In this document: in pieces, positions 21,228 through 33,538 of the stretch
How the letters are laid out: every line of letters starts with the position of its first letter
Position numbering within the stretch: position 1 is the first letter of the stretch
Origin: Pyrenochaeta sp. MPI-SDFR-AT-0127
Taxonomy: Eukaryota; Ascomycota; Dothideomycetes; Pleosporales; Cucurbitariaceae
Direction: 5' to 3'
Assembly (NCBI GenBank): GCA_020747015.1
Contig: JAGTJM010000007.1
Coordinates: 62,001 to 126,000, forward strand
DNA: 64,000 bases
Made by a program: the position numbers and the translations under genes
Notes under the pieces: model-generated
The model's database searches: none
What the model saw: only the letters and a program-made list of their open reading frames with translations
Told to the model about the DNA's origin: nothing

Positions 21228-23952
21228 ATGACAGAACGACAAGCGGATGTTCAATTGCCCCACAGCGCCCAGAAGGCGAGGTCCTCACCCAAGACTTCAG
21301 AGCGATCGGCAAGGCCCAGCGCAGCAAGTGGTGGTGATAGCTTCCAGCTACTGTGGTCATGTACCACATGTAGGAGGAGAAAGGTCAAATGTGATATGCG
21401 CTCCATTTCCTGCTATTGCCTGCCGATCCTTCGTCAAGATTTCCTCGGTCAGAGCTGACGTAGTTTGAGAGTCTTTAGGCGACAAGAAGAGCCCGTGCAG
21501 CAACTGCGTACGAGCAAAGATCGAGTGCATACTTCCTACCCCCAGCCGCTCATCCCGCAGGCCACGCAAACCGGCTAACGGTGAGTTGCTTGAGCGGCTG
21601 GCTCGACTAGAGGGTGTGATAAACACTTTAAAGTCTCGAGAACCGATGGCAAACCGGGATGATGAGACTACACCGTTTCCACAAGAAAGCGACGAAGTGG
21701 AATCATTTCGGCAGTGGCGGAAGGTGGCAAATATCACTGGGACTGAGGAAGCAGATGGTGTCGGATATCAAGACGATAAGCCATCAACGACTGGAACAAA
21801 TACGAACGCACCACCAGAGCTGGATATCGGGAGGTTGGTTATTAACGAGGGAGGGAGTCGCTATGTTAACAATAGCTTTTGGGCAACTTTAGACAATGAG
21901 GTAACTATAATGCAAAGTCGTCAACTCGAACGTTCCTGATTAGTATTCCTATAGGTCGAAAGCCTGAAAGGCAATCTAATGGAGCCCTCGGACGGTGAAG
22001 AAGATCAGCCTTTCTCCCCGGCGACGCAAAATCTCGTACCCATCCGAGGTCTCAGATTCGGGTTTTCTTCTGGCAATATCGGCATGCTGTCTCTCCATAC
22101 TTCTCATGCATTGATACCCCGTATGTGGGCTATTTTTAAGACGAATGTCGATCCCCTAGTAAAAGTCCTTCACGTTCCTACCATGGAGCCGAAAGTGCTA
22201 GACGCGAAAGATCACCTTGAAAATCTCCCAAAAGGAATTGAGGCTTTGATGTTCGCCATATATTACAGTACGACACCCCATCTCCTTTGATCACTCCTGT
22301 ATAACCTATATTAACAACCGTAGGTGTCGTTACCTCTCTTACCCCCGAGGAATGCGTTGGGGAATTCGGTGAGACCAGAGATACCCTATTGGCCCGCTAC
22401 CGCTTCGCCCTTGAACAAATCCTCGTTCATGAAATCTTCATCGATTTTGCGGAGCTCATGATCCTGCAAGCTTTAGTCATATTCCTTACTGTACTCAGAC
22501 GGAACGAGAACGCAAGGGTAATCTGGAAATTGACGGGACTTGTGGTGAGGGTTGCACAAGTGATTGGGGTACATAAGGATGGAACTCATTTCGGTCTTGC
22601 CCCATTTGAGATCGAAATGAGGAGGAGGTTATGGTGGCAGCTGTGCATTATGGATGCGAGAGCTTCGTAAATACCCACCCCTTCCCGAAGCCTTACAGCC
22701 GTGACTAATGAGGGCCAACAGAGAAGACCATGGCTGCGACCCAACAATTTTAGATCCTAATTTTGATACGCAAATGCCTCTGAACGTCAACGACTGCGAC
22801 CTATACCCGAGTATGGTTGATCTCCCTGAATCCCGTAATGGATTCACAGAAATGACATTCTGCCTTGTCGGTTTCGAGCTTGCAAACGTCTTTCGGCGCG
22901 TAGTATATTCACCTCCGGGTCGCGTACCATCTCATCCCTCTTTCGCGACGTTGAATATCATGCAGAAGGAGAGGTGGATCACAGAATGCCATCAAAGATT
23001 GGAGAAGACATACCTCGCAGACTTGAATCTTAGCATACCTCCTAGTTGGGTGGCTGCCACTCTGACGCGTCTTGTTCTCTCAAAGATCTGGTTAATAGCA
23101 TATCATCCCTTCCAGAGACTAGGCGACGGCGTAAGTCTTCCTCAACAGATCAAGGAAAAGCTCTTCCTCGCCTCTCTCGAATCCGTGGAATACGCAAATC
23201 TACTTGATAACGACCCCCGCACCCGAAGATGGAACTGGCTCTTTCGTACGTACACCCAGTGGAACTCGATCGCCTTCCTCCTCTCGGAGCTATGCATCCG
23301 TACCCAAGGCTCGTCTGTTGAGCGTGCCTGGAGAGCTATCGAAGTGGTGTTGCAAACGCGGTTTGGAAATGTTTTGACTGATCCTCGCCGCGTGCTTCTG
23401 TGGCGTCCGTTGAGGAGAGTGATGGCACAAGCCCGGATGGCAAGAGAGAAGATACTCTTGGCGGAACACCCCTCGCTGGAAAATGGGGTCTTCAAATTCG
23501 TGGAAAGTTGCCCTGCAATTTATACGTTACTCGGGTGGGTGAGCATCAGCGGCGCTGCATCTGAACAGTTTTTATCACTGATCAGGCATGCTACTACAAA
23601 TGACAGTACCTGCGCAGATCCATTTGATGTCAACTTATCTGCAGATTCTCATTGGACGGATCAGGTTATGGGTGGGTTTTTGGATATTGGCTTCGATTGT
23701 TCTATAACGGGGATGGGGACGGATCCACCGAAGTCTCAGCAAGCAGAAATACAGCCGTCCACGTACTGCGATCCGCAACAACAGCATATGCTTGCACCAA
23801 ACGCATCATCTGTGGTGCCAGGGGGGTCAAATTATCACAACGGCACAGCAAATATGGGTGATACTCCCCATTGGCCCGACTGGGATGGCATGATGGGGGA
23901 GTCTGAGGACCAGGTTGCGGGTAGTAATACGGTGTGGACGTCATGGTTTTGA
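21228..23952 (+). CDS. Zn2Cys6 (Gal4-type) transcription factor with fungal-specific regulatory domain
   Basis: Five exons by eye: 21228-21390, 21479-21900, 21955-22267, 22324-22666 and 22722-23952; all four introns are GT..AG and 54-88 nt. The product is about 823 residues. Splicing the first intron completes a perfect binuclear zinc cluster at residues 45-71: C-x2-C-x6-C-x5-C-x2-C-x6-C, with the basic RRRKVK loop, followed by a Leu-rich coiled segment (LLERLARLEGVI). The large middle region carries RRRLWWQLCIMDARAS, the hallmark of the fungal_trans domain, so it should bind CGG-type sites as a dimer in the nucleus. The C-terminus is Gly/Asn/Trp-rich and may activate. It is convergent with the MFS transporter 24264-27133; such pairs often form regulator and target, but that is inference. 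No disabling change seen. Confidence 0.88.
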
Positions 23953-24628
23953 GAAGTTCATGAATGTAAGATAATTGATATTTTGGCTGCTTTCACCTTG
24001 GTTCTAATGTCTTTGGTCGACAACAGATGCATGGCAAAGGCGAGGTCGGAACCGACGCCATGGTCGAAAGGCGTTGGGGTGCAAGTCTTCCAAACTTGAC
24101 TTGAAACGATTTTTGGATACTCTGGATTGGGAACACGATTCAAATATGGACTTCGAAGTGGCTGGACTTGGCCCTTTGTATGAGTGGTGATTGGTAACCA
24201 ATACCGTAGCCCTTTTCTCCCAACGCTGGTTCTCCTTGACTATCTGGTCCATATCTTACCGACTCAGACCTTCACCATCCTGATACCACCAAGTGTAACC
24301 CTACACATAACAAAAAGAGCGGTACCCAGGGCGCAGCTCACGCCTGCAAAAATTGCAGTATTTCGAAACGATCCGTAGCTGATAGCAACTATCTGCCCTC
24401 CAATCGGGGAACCGGTCAATGCTGCAAAAGACGCAATCGCGAAAACGGTGCCTGTGAAGGTGCCAATATCCTTGATTGAGGAAACATGTGCGCAAAGCGC
24501 TGGGGTTAAGCCGATACCCGCACCTGAACCGCTGCCGAAAAGCGCGGCAAATAGAATAATAAGAGCATTTCCTGATGCGGGCAGCCACAATCCAAGAACC
24601 AGAACAGTTGTGAAAGTGCTCATGGCTA

Positions 24629-25978
24629 CAGTGCCCCTACAAAAGTTCTCGCCGCGCTAGTGCGACGCGTTCCATCACAACAACTCCTTCTTAACTTTCA
24701 AGTACCATAACCATGCCACCACAACGCCGAATTCTTCAAGAGATAGACCAAAATACGCGCAGACGCCCCAATTTAACAGTCCAGCAGCGGAATCAAATTA
24801 TTGGCATGCTGCATGGTGGTGCTACAGTTGCTCAAGTTGCTGACACGTTCGGCCGGAGCGAACGCGCAATACGCGACATCAGGAAAAGATATCAACAAAC
24901 AGGCAAAACAACAGATCAACCTCGCAGCGGTAGACCGCCTATACTATCGCTTTATCAGAAGAAGATTATCTATCGTAAAGCACGCGCTGAGCCAAAAATT
25001 ACATACAAAGAGCTAGCCCAAGTAGCGGTAGTTGTGAATCCAGATGGCACCTCTTCGAAGCCACCCAGTTATCCCACATTAAGGCGGTATCTCAAAAGAC
25101 AAGGACTCACCAAATCTCCTTGTAAGAAGCGTCCTAAGCTTAACCACTCGCATGCGTTACGGCGGCTCAAGTTCTGTAGAGAGTACTCTTATTTCCCATG
25201 GCATCGGCGCACGCTTCACTTCTCAGATGAGTGCTCCTTTCAGAAGGGCTCAGGGCAAAACTAGGAGTGGGTATTTCGAACTACACAAGAGAAATGGAAG
25301 ACAATAATGCTCCAGACCTATGGCTGTGGTAAGGAGGTAGCACAAATGGTGTGGGGTTCAATATGGTTAGATGAACATGGGTGTGCAAGGAGGAGCCCTC
25401 TAGTCATAATGGAGCGCGATCCTGATGCTCTAAACAATGGATACTCCGCCAAAAGTTACATTAAAGCTTTGACTAAAGGGCTCTTGCGATCATGGCGTCG
25501 TTCTCATCTTTTTATGCATGATAACGCGCGCGTACACACGGCTGCAGCAACAAAAAAATTCCTAATTGAGCACGACATCACCACCATCAACTGGCCAGCA
25601 TACTCACCAGATCTCAACCCAATTGAGCACCTCTGGTGGCACCTTAAGAAGCTCATGTATAAATTCTATCCACAGTATAATAATTATAGTAGAGCTCTAG
25701 AAGAGTGGGATGGCTTTTGCCGTGCATTAAAAGAGTGCTGGCGTCGCATACCAGCCAAGCTGATCCGGCGCCTCATCATGAGCATGCCACGACGAATCGC
25801 TGCATGTAAGAAAGCGCAAGGGTGGCAAACAAAATATTAATCACGTGCGCAACTCCTGCCTTAAAAATAATTTAATAATATTATATACTGGCTGAGATAC
25901 ATGGTGTTGAAGTTTGGCGTACATGTGCTCGTGAGGGTGGCTCGTGCGTGCACGGCGAGAACTTTTGGAAGGGCACTG
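24629..25978 (+). mobile_element. Tc1/mariner element (copy 2) inside the MFS gene
   Basis: 1350 bp between duplicated TA (24627-24628; 25979-25980). Ends CAGTGCCCCTACAAAAG and, inverted, CAGTGCCCTTCCAAAAG, each continuing into CTCGCCG. Contains a nearly intact transposase gene on the strand opposite to the host gene. Confidence 0.95.
24713..25840 (+). pseudogene. Tc1 transposase (DD34E) with a single nonsense codon
   Basis: ATG 24713, stop at 25840, 376 codons including one internal TAG (25262-25264) where copy 3 has CAA (Gln). N-terminal paired-type helix-turn-helix (ATVAQVADTFGRSERAIRDI) and the second DNA-binding part (GRPPILSLYQKKIIYRKAR) precede the catalytic core: HFSDECSF (first Asp), FMHDNARVHTA (second Asp) and YSPDLNPIEHLWWHLKK (Glu 34 residues after the second Asp). 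The C-terminus GWQTKY is shared by all copies here. Only the TAG prevents a full product; C to T change of a CAG codon is the likely cause. Confidence 0.9.
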
Positions 25979-27258
25979 TATTATCATGTTGAAATGGCCA
26001 AACTTGTCAGCAAGGGCGTTAGGAACAGTGCGTCCAATTACGCTAGTCATATCAGCCAATTTTCAATGCATACCACAGCCTTGCGTAAGCTTAGAGGCTC
26101 ACCTTCCAGCATTGAGAACAGGTATGAGATAGTTCGCGAGACGTGCAGACATACTGTGCTTCTGCGCCGCAACAACGATGAATGTGAAAGGTATGAACAT
26201 TCCCCCTATTCCTATTAGTTGTAGTTTATTGAGATGTTAAAGCCATACTTACAAAGGAAGAAGAAAACAGCGGCTGTCAAGAGCAAGAAAATCGGCTCCT
26301 TCAGTGGGCGAATGAATGCCATTGCGCTGAATGGACGCTTTGCTGGCGCGAGACGAGACCGCACGGTCGCATTTGCGAATACAAGCAGCACCAGTATTAG
26401 GAAGGCGCAGGTACGCATTGCCCAGCCAAAACCAACCTGCGGAATCAGACGAATGACCAAGATCAGGAATATGACGCCGCCTAAGGACGATCCAGCTGCA
26501 ACAAGGCCAAGAGCCGCACCTCGCTTTTTGGAGAACCAGGTCGATACCTAAAATCCTAAATGAGCATACGTATACCGTCACTTCCATCCTCAACTTACAG
26601 AGGTTATTGCGGGGTAGAAAACTGTTGAGGCTCCAATGGCAGAACAGACACCCTGACTGAGAAGGAGTTGATAGTACGTCTCCGAAATGCTTGCCATCAT
26701 CAAGCCGAATACATGGAGGACGGTACCAACAGGTAGGAGGTACCGAGGACCATAGTCATCAAAGACCTTCCCTACGAATGGTCCACCAAACAACATGAAG
26801 AAAACTGCTGTCCTTAGCAGGTAAAGACCTATCTGACGAACAGAGAGTATGCTCACTTTGCAAAGAAGGGATCCAAGCGACCTCTGAATTGCTGTATCCT
26901 CGGAGCTGATGCGTTAGGTAATAGTCCTGAAAGACTCCTATGCAATTAACCCAGCCAAAGGAGACAAACAAGCAACTCGAAGCGCCAGCGACCGTTAGCC
27001 ATGCCTTACCACCACCATCGGGGAAACCCTCAGGGTCTATGCATAGGTCTTTCCGCTCAGCACCACTTTCCGTATCTTTCAGTATACTCCTGGACGGGCA
27101 TTGGTGGACGTTCGATTTCGGTTGTTTGTCCATTGCTGTCTCCAAACGTATCAAGTCTGCGTAAGTAGGCGAAGGATACCTAAAGGTTAATTCAAAGAAA
27201 GGGAGAGAAGTGCGAGGCCGCATATTTGATAGAATCATGGACCGTTTTCAACTTGCAC

Positions 27259-30200
27259 CAGGGTGACCGATAATCAAGCGGCTTGTTAGCGAGGCAACCA
27301 AGCAGCCAATAAGCAACCATCAAGCAGGTCTTCCTGCTTGCTTGTATGTAGTTAGATTGAGTCAATCAAGAAAGGCTGCTTGCTTGAGATAGTTCTGCTT
27401 GATTGGCTGGCTGCTTGTTTACTTGCCAAGCCCCAATGTTTCAAGTGGTGTTCAAGTCGCGATAGAAACTACGCGCTCTTAATCGTCGTATAAACTACAT
27501 GTACCCCGATTTGGATCGTAATTATGCTCCTTTTCGAAATCATACATAGCGCGCAGCACCCACGATCAATATGGATCCTGGCGACGTTACTGCGGGTGAC
27601 CGGAGCACCTTCTCACGCCACGCCGAAATAATCCCCGCGTTTGCCGTTGCCGCTAGCGCGACCGAGCCCCTGCGAGAACGTACCCCTTATAAGAACGAGG
27701 TTACCACCTGGCGCGACTGGTCAATCGATTCTGAGCGACTTCAAAATCATATTCATGCGCCGCTTGGAGCCCGAGGGACTTCTTCTTGGGTTTTTAAGTA
27801 CGGGCCGAGTCTGTACAACACGCAAAAGACTAGGAAAGAATGGCTTTGCATGGAATGCTGGAATAAAAATCCTTCGAAGATACTTCTTGTCAATTGTCAG
27901 GAGGCCACTACTAGCATATCTCGGCATTTATCAAAGGTTCATGGCTTTTATAAAAGCAGGAAGAAGAAAAACAAGGCGAGAATATCATGGAGATGTTGAA
28001 CAAGCCTTCAATCGCGAATCCCAAGCAAAGTATCCCTCCAGAACGCTTCTACTTTCGAATCCTCGATTGGCTCACTACGTGTAGTATTCCTATGAGGCAG
28101 GCGACGTCCGAGAAGTTTCGCGCCTTATTCGATGATGTTTCACCGCTGGCTGCCTCCTACCTTCGCACAGGTAATGACTTTATACCTAGGCTGGTTCGGA
28201 AGGCTGAAAAATGCTTCCAAAAATGCGTTGCTCAAACCTTGAGGCGCGCCCGTGGCAAGATTAATATCACCTGCGATATCTGGAAGTCAGATAACGACCT
28301 TTCAGTGCTTGGAGTCATCGCTCACTTCATTGACGAGCAGCTACAACTGAAGACTGTCCTCCTAGGGCTCAAGGGGCTAGATGGAAGTCATACTGGTGAA
28401 AATATTGCAGACATAATAAAGGAGGTCCTTCGCAGGTACCACGTCCATAATATCGGGTTTTTCGTCCTGGACAACGCCTCAAATAACGATACGGCTATTC
28501 GGTACCTTGAGAAGGTTGATGATCTCGAAATCTGCGCCTCGACTCAGAGACTTCGTTGCTCCGGCCACGTCATCCAGCTCGTGGCGAAAGCAATGCTATT
28601 TGGCTCAGACCTTGAGGTTTACAAGTCAATTCTTCAAGAACTTGAAGATAGTAAGCATCCTCTCTTTAATCAATAACCAGACTGGCTGATCAAGACTAGA
28701 GAAACCAGTAAATGCGTGTCAAACGCGTGGTCGAAAGCGGAAGGCAGACTGCCTAGATGACGATACCTCGACAGCATGTAACATCTCCAACCTCCGAGAA
28801 GCGGAGAAGAAGACATTTGAAATACAACTTAAACACTGGCGTAAATTTGGAGCTGTTGGCAAGCTTCATAATATCGTAGTACACGCTAGATGGAATCCTG
28901 AACGTCGGAAGGTCTTTGAGGCCATTCAACGGCGAACAAAGTGCTTTACAAAGATCTACCAGCTGGTAGTTGACGGAGGTTTTCGGTGGAACTCTACTTT
29001 TGATATGATTGACCGTGGTAGGCCATGTATAACGATACAATTATTTCTTAACTACTAACCATTTATAGCCCTAAAGCTTAGAGATGCCATATGCCTTTAT
29101 TGCGCCGAAACCATCGGTCAGAAACGATCTCCAGACGACCCTCATGATATCTCGGAAGATTCGTTGACATCAGAAGATTGGGCACAATTAGAAGAGATCC
29201 ATAGGCTACTGAAGCCGATGAAGGAGGCTACTATAAGGCTTCAGGGCAATGCGGTAAATGGTGTATTTGGAGCCTTGTGGGAAGTGCTACCTACGATGGA
29301 GTCTCTTCTTAATAATCTGGAGGTAGCGAAGGAGCAGTTGAATAATGCTACTGCCTCTCATTTCAAGGCGATGGTTTACCTTGCCTGGAAGAAGCTAGAT
29401 CAGTACTACACGTTGACGGATGATAGCTACGCCTACGTTACTGCTATCGCTCTCAATCCATGCCTCAAATTAAATTGGATAAGGCATCATTGGAAAGATC
29501 GCGAAGATTGGGTTACCAACGCTGAGAAAACCGTCAAAGATGCTTACCTAGACTATTGCAAGAAGGCTGCTCTGCCACGCCCGGAGCCACATTCGCAGAG
29601 CGTAAACAAGCAAAAGGCAGCCTCACGAATTGACCAGAACCTCTACTTCTCCTCTTCCGAACGATGACGACGCCTACAATGAACCTACCGAATGGGACCG
29701 ATTTTTCGGCTCAAAGCGAGAGAAAGACAATCGATATATCAAAAACCCTCTGCAATGGTGGAGAGAAAACCACCTGAAATACCCTATACTAAGCCAAATG
29801 GCGTTTGATCTCTTCGGTTGCCCGGCAATGTCATCAGAATGTGAGAGAGCCTTCAGTAAAGCTGGCAATGTTCTTAATACCCAGCGGCCATGGCTCTCTG
29901 CAGAGATGGGAGAGGCTCAGCTGCTTATCGCATCATGGATCAAGAGCGGTATTATCACACCTGAGATGGGGGAGAAGCTGTTGATGGGTGTTGATGAAAT
30001 TAACGAAGAGACGACTAATGAGGACGATATTGGCGATGCTAGTAGCGTGGCAGAACAGGAGGAAGGTTACTATAAAGAATAGAGACAACTTAAAGAGTTG
30101 GCTGGTGAATATCACAATCAATGAGTCTATTTTAGATACCCAAAACCTCATCACCGTGCCAAGATTAGGTGGCGAATATACAAGGACTACTGCTTGTTAA

Positions 30201-30338
30201 GCAGCCAAGCAATCAAGCAGTAAACAAGCAGCTTACCCTGCTTGCTTGCTGCTTGCTTGGCTATTCTATTCTGCTGCTTGATTGATAGATATAAACAAGC
30301 AGGAAGCCTGCTTGCTTGATTGATTATCGGTCACCCTG
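27259..30338 (+). mobile_element. hAT transposon with perfect target duplication
   Basis: 3080 bp. Terminal inverted repeats CAGGGTGACCGATAATCAA and the exact inverse at the right end. The 8-bp direct repeat ACTTGCAC flanks both sides (27251-27258; 30339-30346). Both subterminal regions are packed with CAAGCAG/GCTTGCTTG words, the usual transposase-binding arrangement in hAT elements. It sits about 120 bases upstream of the MFS start. Confidence 0.95.
27571..30082 (+). pseudogene. hAT transposase with frameshifts
   Basis: ATG 27571 opens MDPGDVTAGDRSTFSR; a BED-like finger follows (WLCMECWNKNPSK..ISRHLSKVHGF). A frameshift in 27960-27999 leads to the core: ITCDIWKSDNDLSVLGVIAH, FFVLDNASNNDTAI and QRLRCSGHVIQLVAKAMLF. 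The segment 28650-28760 is disturbed (possible intron plus stop). VGKLHNIVVHARWNPERRK, FRWNSTFDM, an intron at 29018-29068 (GTAGGC..TATAG, branch-like ACTAAC) and the C-terminal dimerisation domain (PLQWWRENHLKYPILSQMAF; CPAMSSECERAFSKAGNVL) follow, the last after a shift near 29640. The protein is otherwise complete for the family. Loss of activity is inferred from the shifts. Confidence 0.8.
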
Positions 30339-30675
30339 ACTTGCACATAATGCATGATAGTATTGGAACTGACCATCAAGCGTGAAGCATGGCCTACAAG
30401 CCGCCGCCCGAACCCCGGGAACATCTGCAAGTCTCAATCTGATACTGGGCAGTGAGAAGACGAAATGCGAGATTGTATTGGTTAATGTTAGTCAGGTGAG
30501 GACAAACTTTGCCTCTGAGCCCGGGTCCACTCTTTGCGCGAGCCCGAAGGCTACCAAGAAAGTAATCATGGTCCCTGATGCTTGGTCTGGTTCGGCAGTG
30601 GAAAGCAGCTTCGGCCTCGCGTTGTTCGGGGATACGCAGAAGTCTGTCTTGAGACCGTTGACTCTCAAGCGGTGA

Positions 30676-30912
30676 GGTTAGCCAAGACACCAGCCTGATT
30701 CGGACACATGCTTATACCGAGGCCGAACCCCGAGTATTGCCCACGCTAGTTCAAGCCACAATCCTAGTCTCTGAACGTCCGATGTCTAAGCCAGGAACGA
30801 CGGGTTTCAGATTGGAAAGAGGCACTCGGATGCCTTCCGGGTCGTTTAAAGATGCATTGTAAGTGATTAGAAATTCATTTGGCCGTCACCGTTCCTGTGT
30901 TCTTCTCTTTTG
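30676..30912 (+). repeat. Duplicated segment, copy 1 (partner at 47486-47714)
   Basis: About 237 bp nearly identical to 47486-47714: two base differences noticed plus one 8-base indel (CTGTGTTC here). It spans the upstream region, first exon and most of the intron of the small putative gene 30782-30997. Confidence 0.9.
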
Positions 30913-30997
30913 TATTGGCAGGTCTAGAAAGTACGGTGATACCTGGACCGAAATTCTAGACTTCGGTGAGACCGAAGAGCTGGAGTTAAGGCCGTAG
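30782..30997 (+). CDS. Small hypothetical two-exon gene, about 50 residues
   Basis: ATG 30782 (MSKPGTTGFRLERG) runs to a donor GTAAGT at 30859; the intron 30859-30921 ends GGCAG, and exon 2 (30922-30997) reads SRKYGDTWTEILDFGETEEL to TAG. The splice joins keep frame. No signal peptide or known domain is visible and I do not recognise the family. Support is the good splice sites and the near-perfect preservation of the first exon in a duplicate 16.7 kb away, where exon 2 is missing. It could equally be a non-coding repeat with chance frames. Confidence 0.35.
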
Positions 30998-31720
30998 ATA
31001 TAAAGGAGTAGGTTGCGCTCTGTAGAAACTTTCTACTAGAAAGAGACAGAGATTTCTCAAATAGAGATAATTCCAAGTCTATTGAGAATTGCGTCACATG
31101 CGCCTCAGTATTAGAGTACTCATACCAAGATGGGCTACGGTGAGCCAGGGAATCAGCGCAGCGGGCTGGGCACAGTGTTCGCCATTTACGGAGTTGGCGG
31201 TGTATTAGCGTTTAGCAGTAGTTCTAGGAGAACTCTAGCAGTGGGAGGGTCCGTAGCTCCCGAAATAGACCATAGCTCCGAAGGCCTTGGGGTTGTTGGT
31301 ATAGGTCGGTGGGCCCAGACAAGGCTCACAAAACACACGCAATACAACGCGACGCCCGCCTTAGATACTTCCGCCGCCACGAGCCTAAACCCTTTACGCG
31401 GTTCGGGATCAATGCCACCCACGACTATGAGGATGAAGGATACATTGAGGGAGATACGCTGAACGAAACTTTTTAAAAGCGCCTATAGAGCAGTTTATTG
31501 CATGGTCTTGTGTGTACTTTAGCGTATCATTTTTCCCCAAGTACCTCGCGTGCAGCGTGAAACATTCCTAGGTTCCACGGGTTCCACGGCTAGGGGGCTC
31601 CACAACCTTTCCACTAGGCGCCTTTGTTCCCTAGCAGCCCAGCTCCCCTTAATCGTTTCATACCTTACGCAGGCTGGTCAGCCGCCCGACGTTCATCAAA
31701 CCTCATCCGACAACTAACTA
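30998..31720. other. No firm gene; one short open frame
   Basis: A plus-strand frame open from 31276 to TAA 31474-31476 (ending ATHDYEDEGYIEGDTLNETF) has coding-like composition but no ATG and no recognised family; it may be the end of a lost gene. The rest shows nothing. Confidence 0.3.
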
Positions 31721-33068
31721 CAGTGACCCCGCAAAAGTTTCCGCCGCGCACGCACGTGCCACCCTCTCAAGCACATGTACACCAAACTTCAACATCATAT
31801 ATCTCAGCCAAAATATTATATAATTATTATTTTTTGGGTCCAAAGTTGCACAGATGATCAATATTTCGTTTGCCCCCCTCGCGCCTTTTTACATGCAGCA
31901 ATTCGTTGTCGCATACTCAAGATGAGGCGCTTGATGAGCTTGGCTGGGATGCGCCGCCAGCACTCTTTCAATGCACTGCAAAAGCCATCCCACTCTTCTA
32001 TAGTTTGGCTGTAATTGTTATATTGTGGATAGAATTTGTACATGTGCTTCTTCAGGTACCACCAGAGGTGCTCAATTGGGTTGAGATCAGGTGAGTATGC
32101 TGGCCATTTGATGGTGGTGATGTGGTGCTCGCGCAGGAACTCACGCGTTGCTGCAGCTGTGTGTATACGCGCGTTATCCTGCATAAAAAGCTGAGAACGA
32201 CGCCAAGATGGCAGAAGCCCTTTAGTCAAGGCCTTAATGTAACTTTTGGCGGAGTACCCATACTTTGGAGCATCGAAATCACGCTCCATTATGACCAGAG
32301 CACTTCTTCGGGCACACCCACGTTCATCCAACCATATTGAACCCCACACCATTTGTGATACCTTTTTACCGCAGCCATAGGTTTGAAGCATTATTGTCTT
32401 CCATTTCTCTTGTGAATTTCGAAAAACCCACTCTTGATTTTGCCCTGAGCCCTTATGAACTAAGCATTCGTCAGAGAACTTGAGCGTCCGCCGATGCCAT
32501 GGGAATTGAGAGTACTCCTTGCAGAACTTGAGGCGCCTTAACGCATCTCCGCGATGGAGCTTAGGACGCTTTTTACAAGGAGATTTGGTGAGGCCTTGTC
32601 TTTTGAGGTATCGGGATAGTGTGCTAGAGCTGGGTGGCTTCGAAGAGGTGCCATCTGGATTCACAACCACTGCCACTTCAGCTAGCTCTTTGTACTCAAT
32701 CTTTGGCTGCGCGCGTGCTTTGCGATAGATGATCTTCTTTTGATGAAGCGATAGTATAGGTGGTCGGCCGCTGCGAGGTTTATCTGCAGTTGTGCCTGTT
32801 TGGTGATATTTCTTCCTGAGGTCGCGTATAGCGCGTTCACTCCGGCCATACGCGTCAGCAACTTGAGCAACTGTAGAACCACCATGCAGCATCCCAATAA
32901 TTTGATCCCGCTGCTGGACTGTTAAATTAGGCCTCTGCGCGTATTTTGGTCTATTTCTTGTAAAATTTGGCGTTGTGGTGGCATAGTTATGATACTTGAA
33001 AGTTGAGAAGGAGATGTTGTGAGGGAACGCGTCGCGCTAGTGCGGCGGAAACTTTTGCGGGGTCACTG
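31721..33068 (-). mobile_element. Tc1/mariner element (copy 3)
   Basis: 1348 bp between TA dinucleotides (31719-31720; 33069-33070). The ends are perfect inverted repeats beginning CAGTGACCCCGCAAAAGTTT. The transposase gene is on the minus strand. This is the best preserved Tc1 copy here. Confidence 0.95.
31858..32984 (-). pseudogene. Tc1 transposase (DD34E), one-base deletion near the start
   Basis: ATG at 32984 (MPPQRQILQEIDQNTRR) is followed by a one-base deletion near 32936 relative to copy 2, which causes an early stop. From ATG 32892 the frame is open for 344 codons to the end. Motifs: STVAQVADAYGRSERAIRDL, KFSDECLV, FMQDNARIHTAAATREF and YSPDLNPIEHLWWYLKK (second Asp and Glu separated by 34 residues). 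A product starting at 32892 would lack about 30 N-terminal residues of the DNA-binding region, so activity is doubtful. Confidence 0.9.
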
Positions 33069-33538
33069 TATATACAGATTTCGGCGTCGGTCTAGACAGG
33101 TTTGTCAAGCCTATCAGACTTCTTATTCAGCAGTTGTAGATATCTGATTGGCAGGAAGGACTAGATGAAAACTTGATACAAGAACTTACCAGCCTCAGAG
33201 TTAGATTCGCCAGCCTATCACCAATCAGATGTCTGTAAATTGTGAACAAGATTTGATAGCCGAGGTCGGCTTGGCATCAAACAGTGTTACGACGCGTCGC
33301 GGTCGGTTTGAAACGGTCTATTGACTAGCCTGAGCTTAAAATGATTGTGAATCTACTTCAACCAACCCCCAAGCATATAGAGCTGATCGTCGCTGCTAAT
33401 AAAACGTCAACAGATTATCTGACTTGCTCACTTCATAGTTTTGCGCATTACGACATCACTCAAGCTCGGCGCTTCGCCTTGAGCGCATCCGTTTGGCGAC
33501 TGCGTCCATTCACACGCTGGTTTCCTGATTCACGCATC
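33069..33538. other. Upstream region of the GH76 gene
   Basis: No gene. A weak inverted pair (ATCTGATTGG near 33150; CCAATCAGAT near 33221) is present. Otherwise this is presumed promoter, now bounded by the Tc1 element 470 bases upstream. Confidence 0.4.

Larger units (their letters stand above)
24264..27133 (-). pseudogene. MFS transporter (monocarboxylate/MCT-like), split by a Tc1 element
   Basis: Exons: 27133-26857, 26807-26599, 26547-26253, 26205-26103, then 26042-25979 joined across the transposon to 24626-24264. Introns are 47-60 nt, GT..AG. With the transposon and one TA set aside the frame is 437 codons without a stop. The N-terminal tail is hydrophilic, followed by FGWVNCIGVFQDYYL, GPFVGKVFDDYGPRYLLPVG (the D-x-G-R-type loop of MFS proteins) and successive helices, with GRTVP.ALADKFG at the second half's conserved loop. 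These are features of fungal MCT-like carriers at the plasma membrane; the substrate is unknown. The insertion sits in the codon for Ile in FNMIAM. A hAT inserted about 120 bases upstream of the start. As it stands, no full protein can be made. An upstream in-frame Met at 27238 is an alternative start. Confidence 0.85.
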
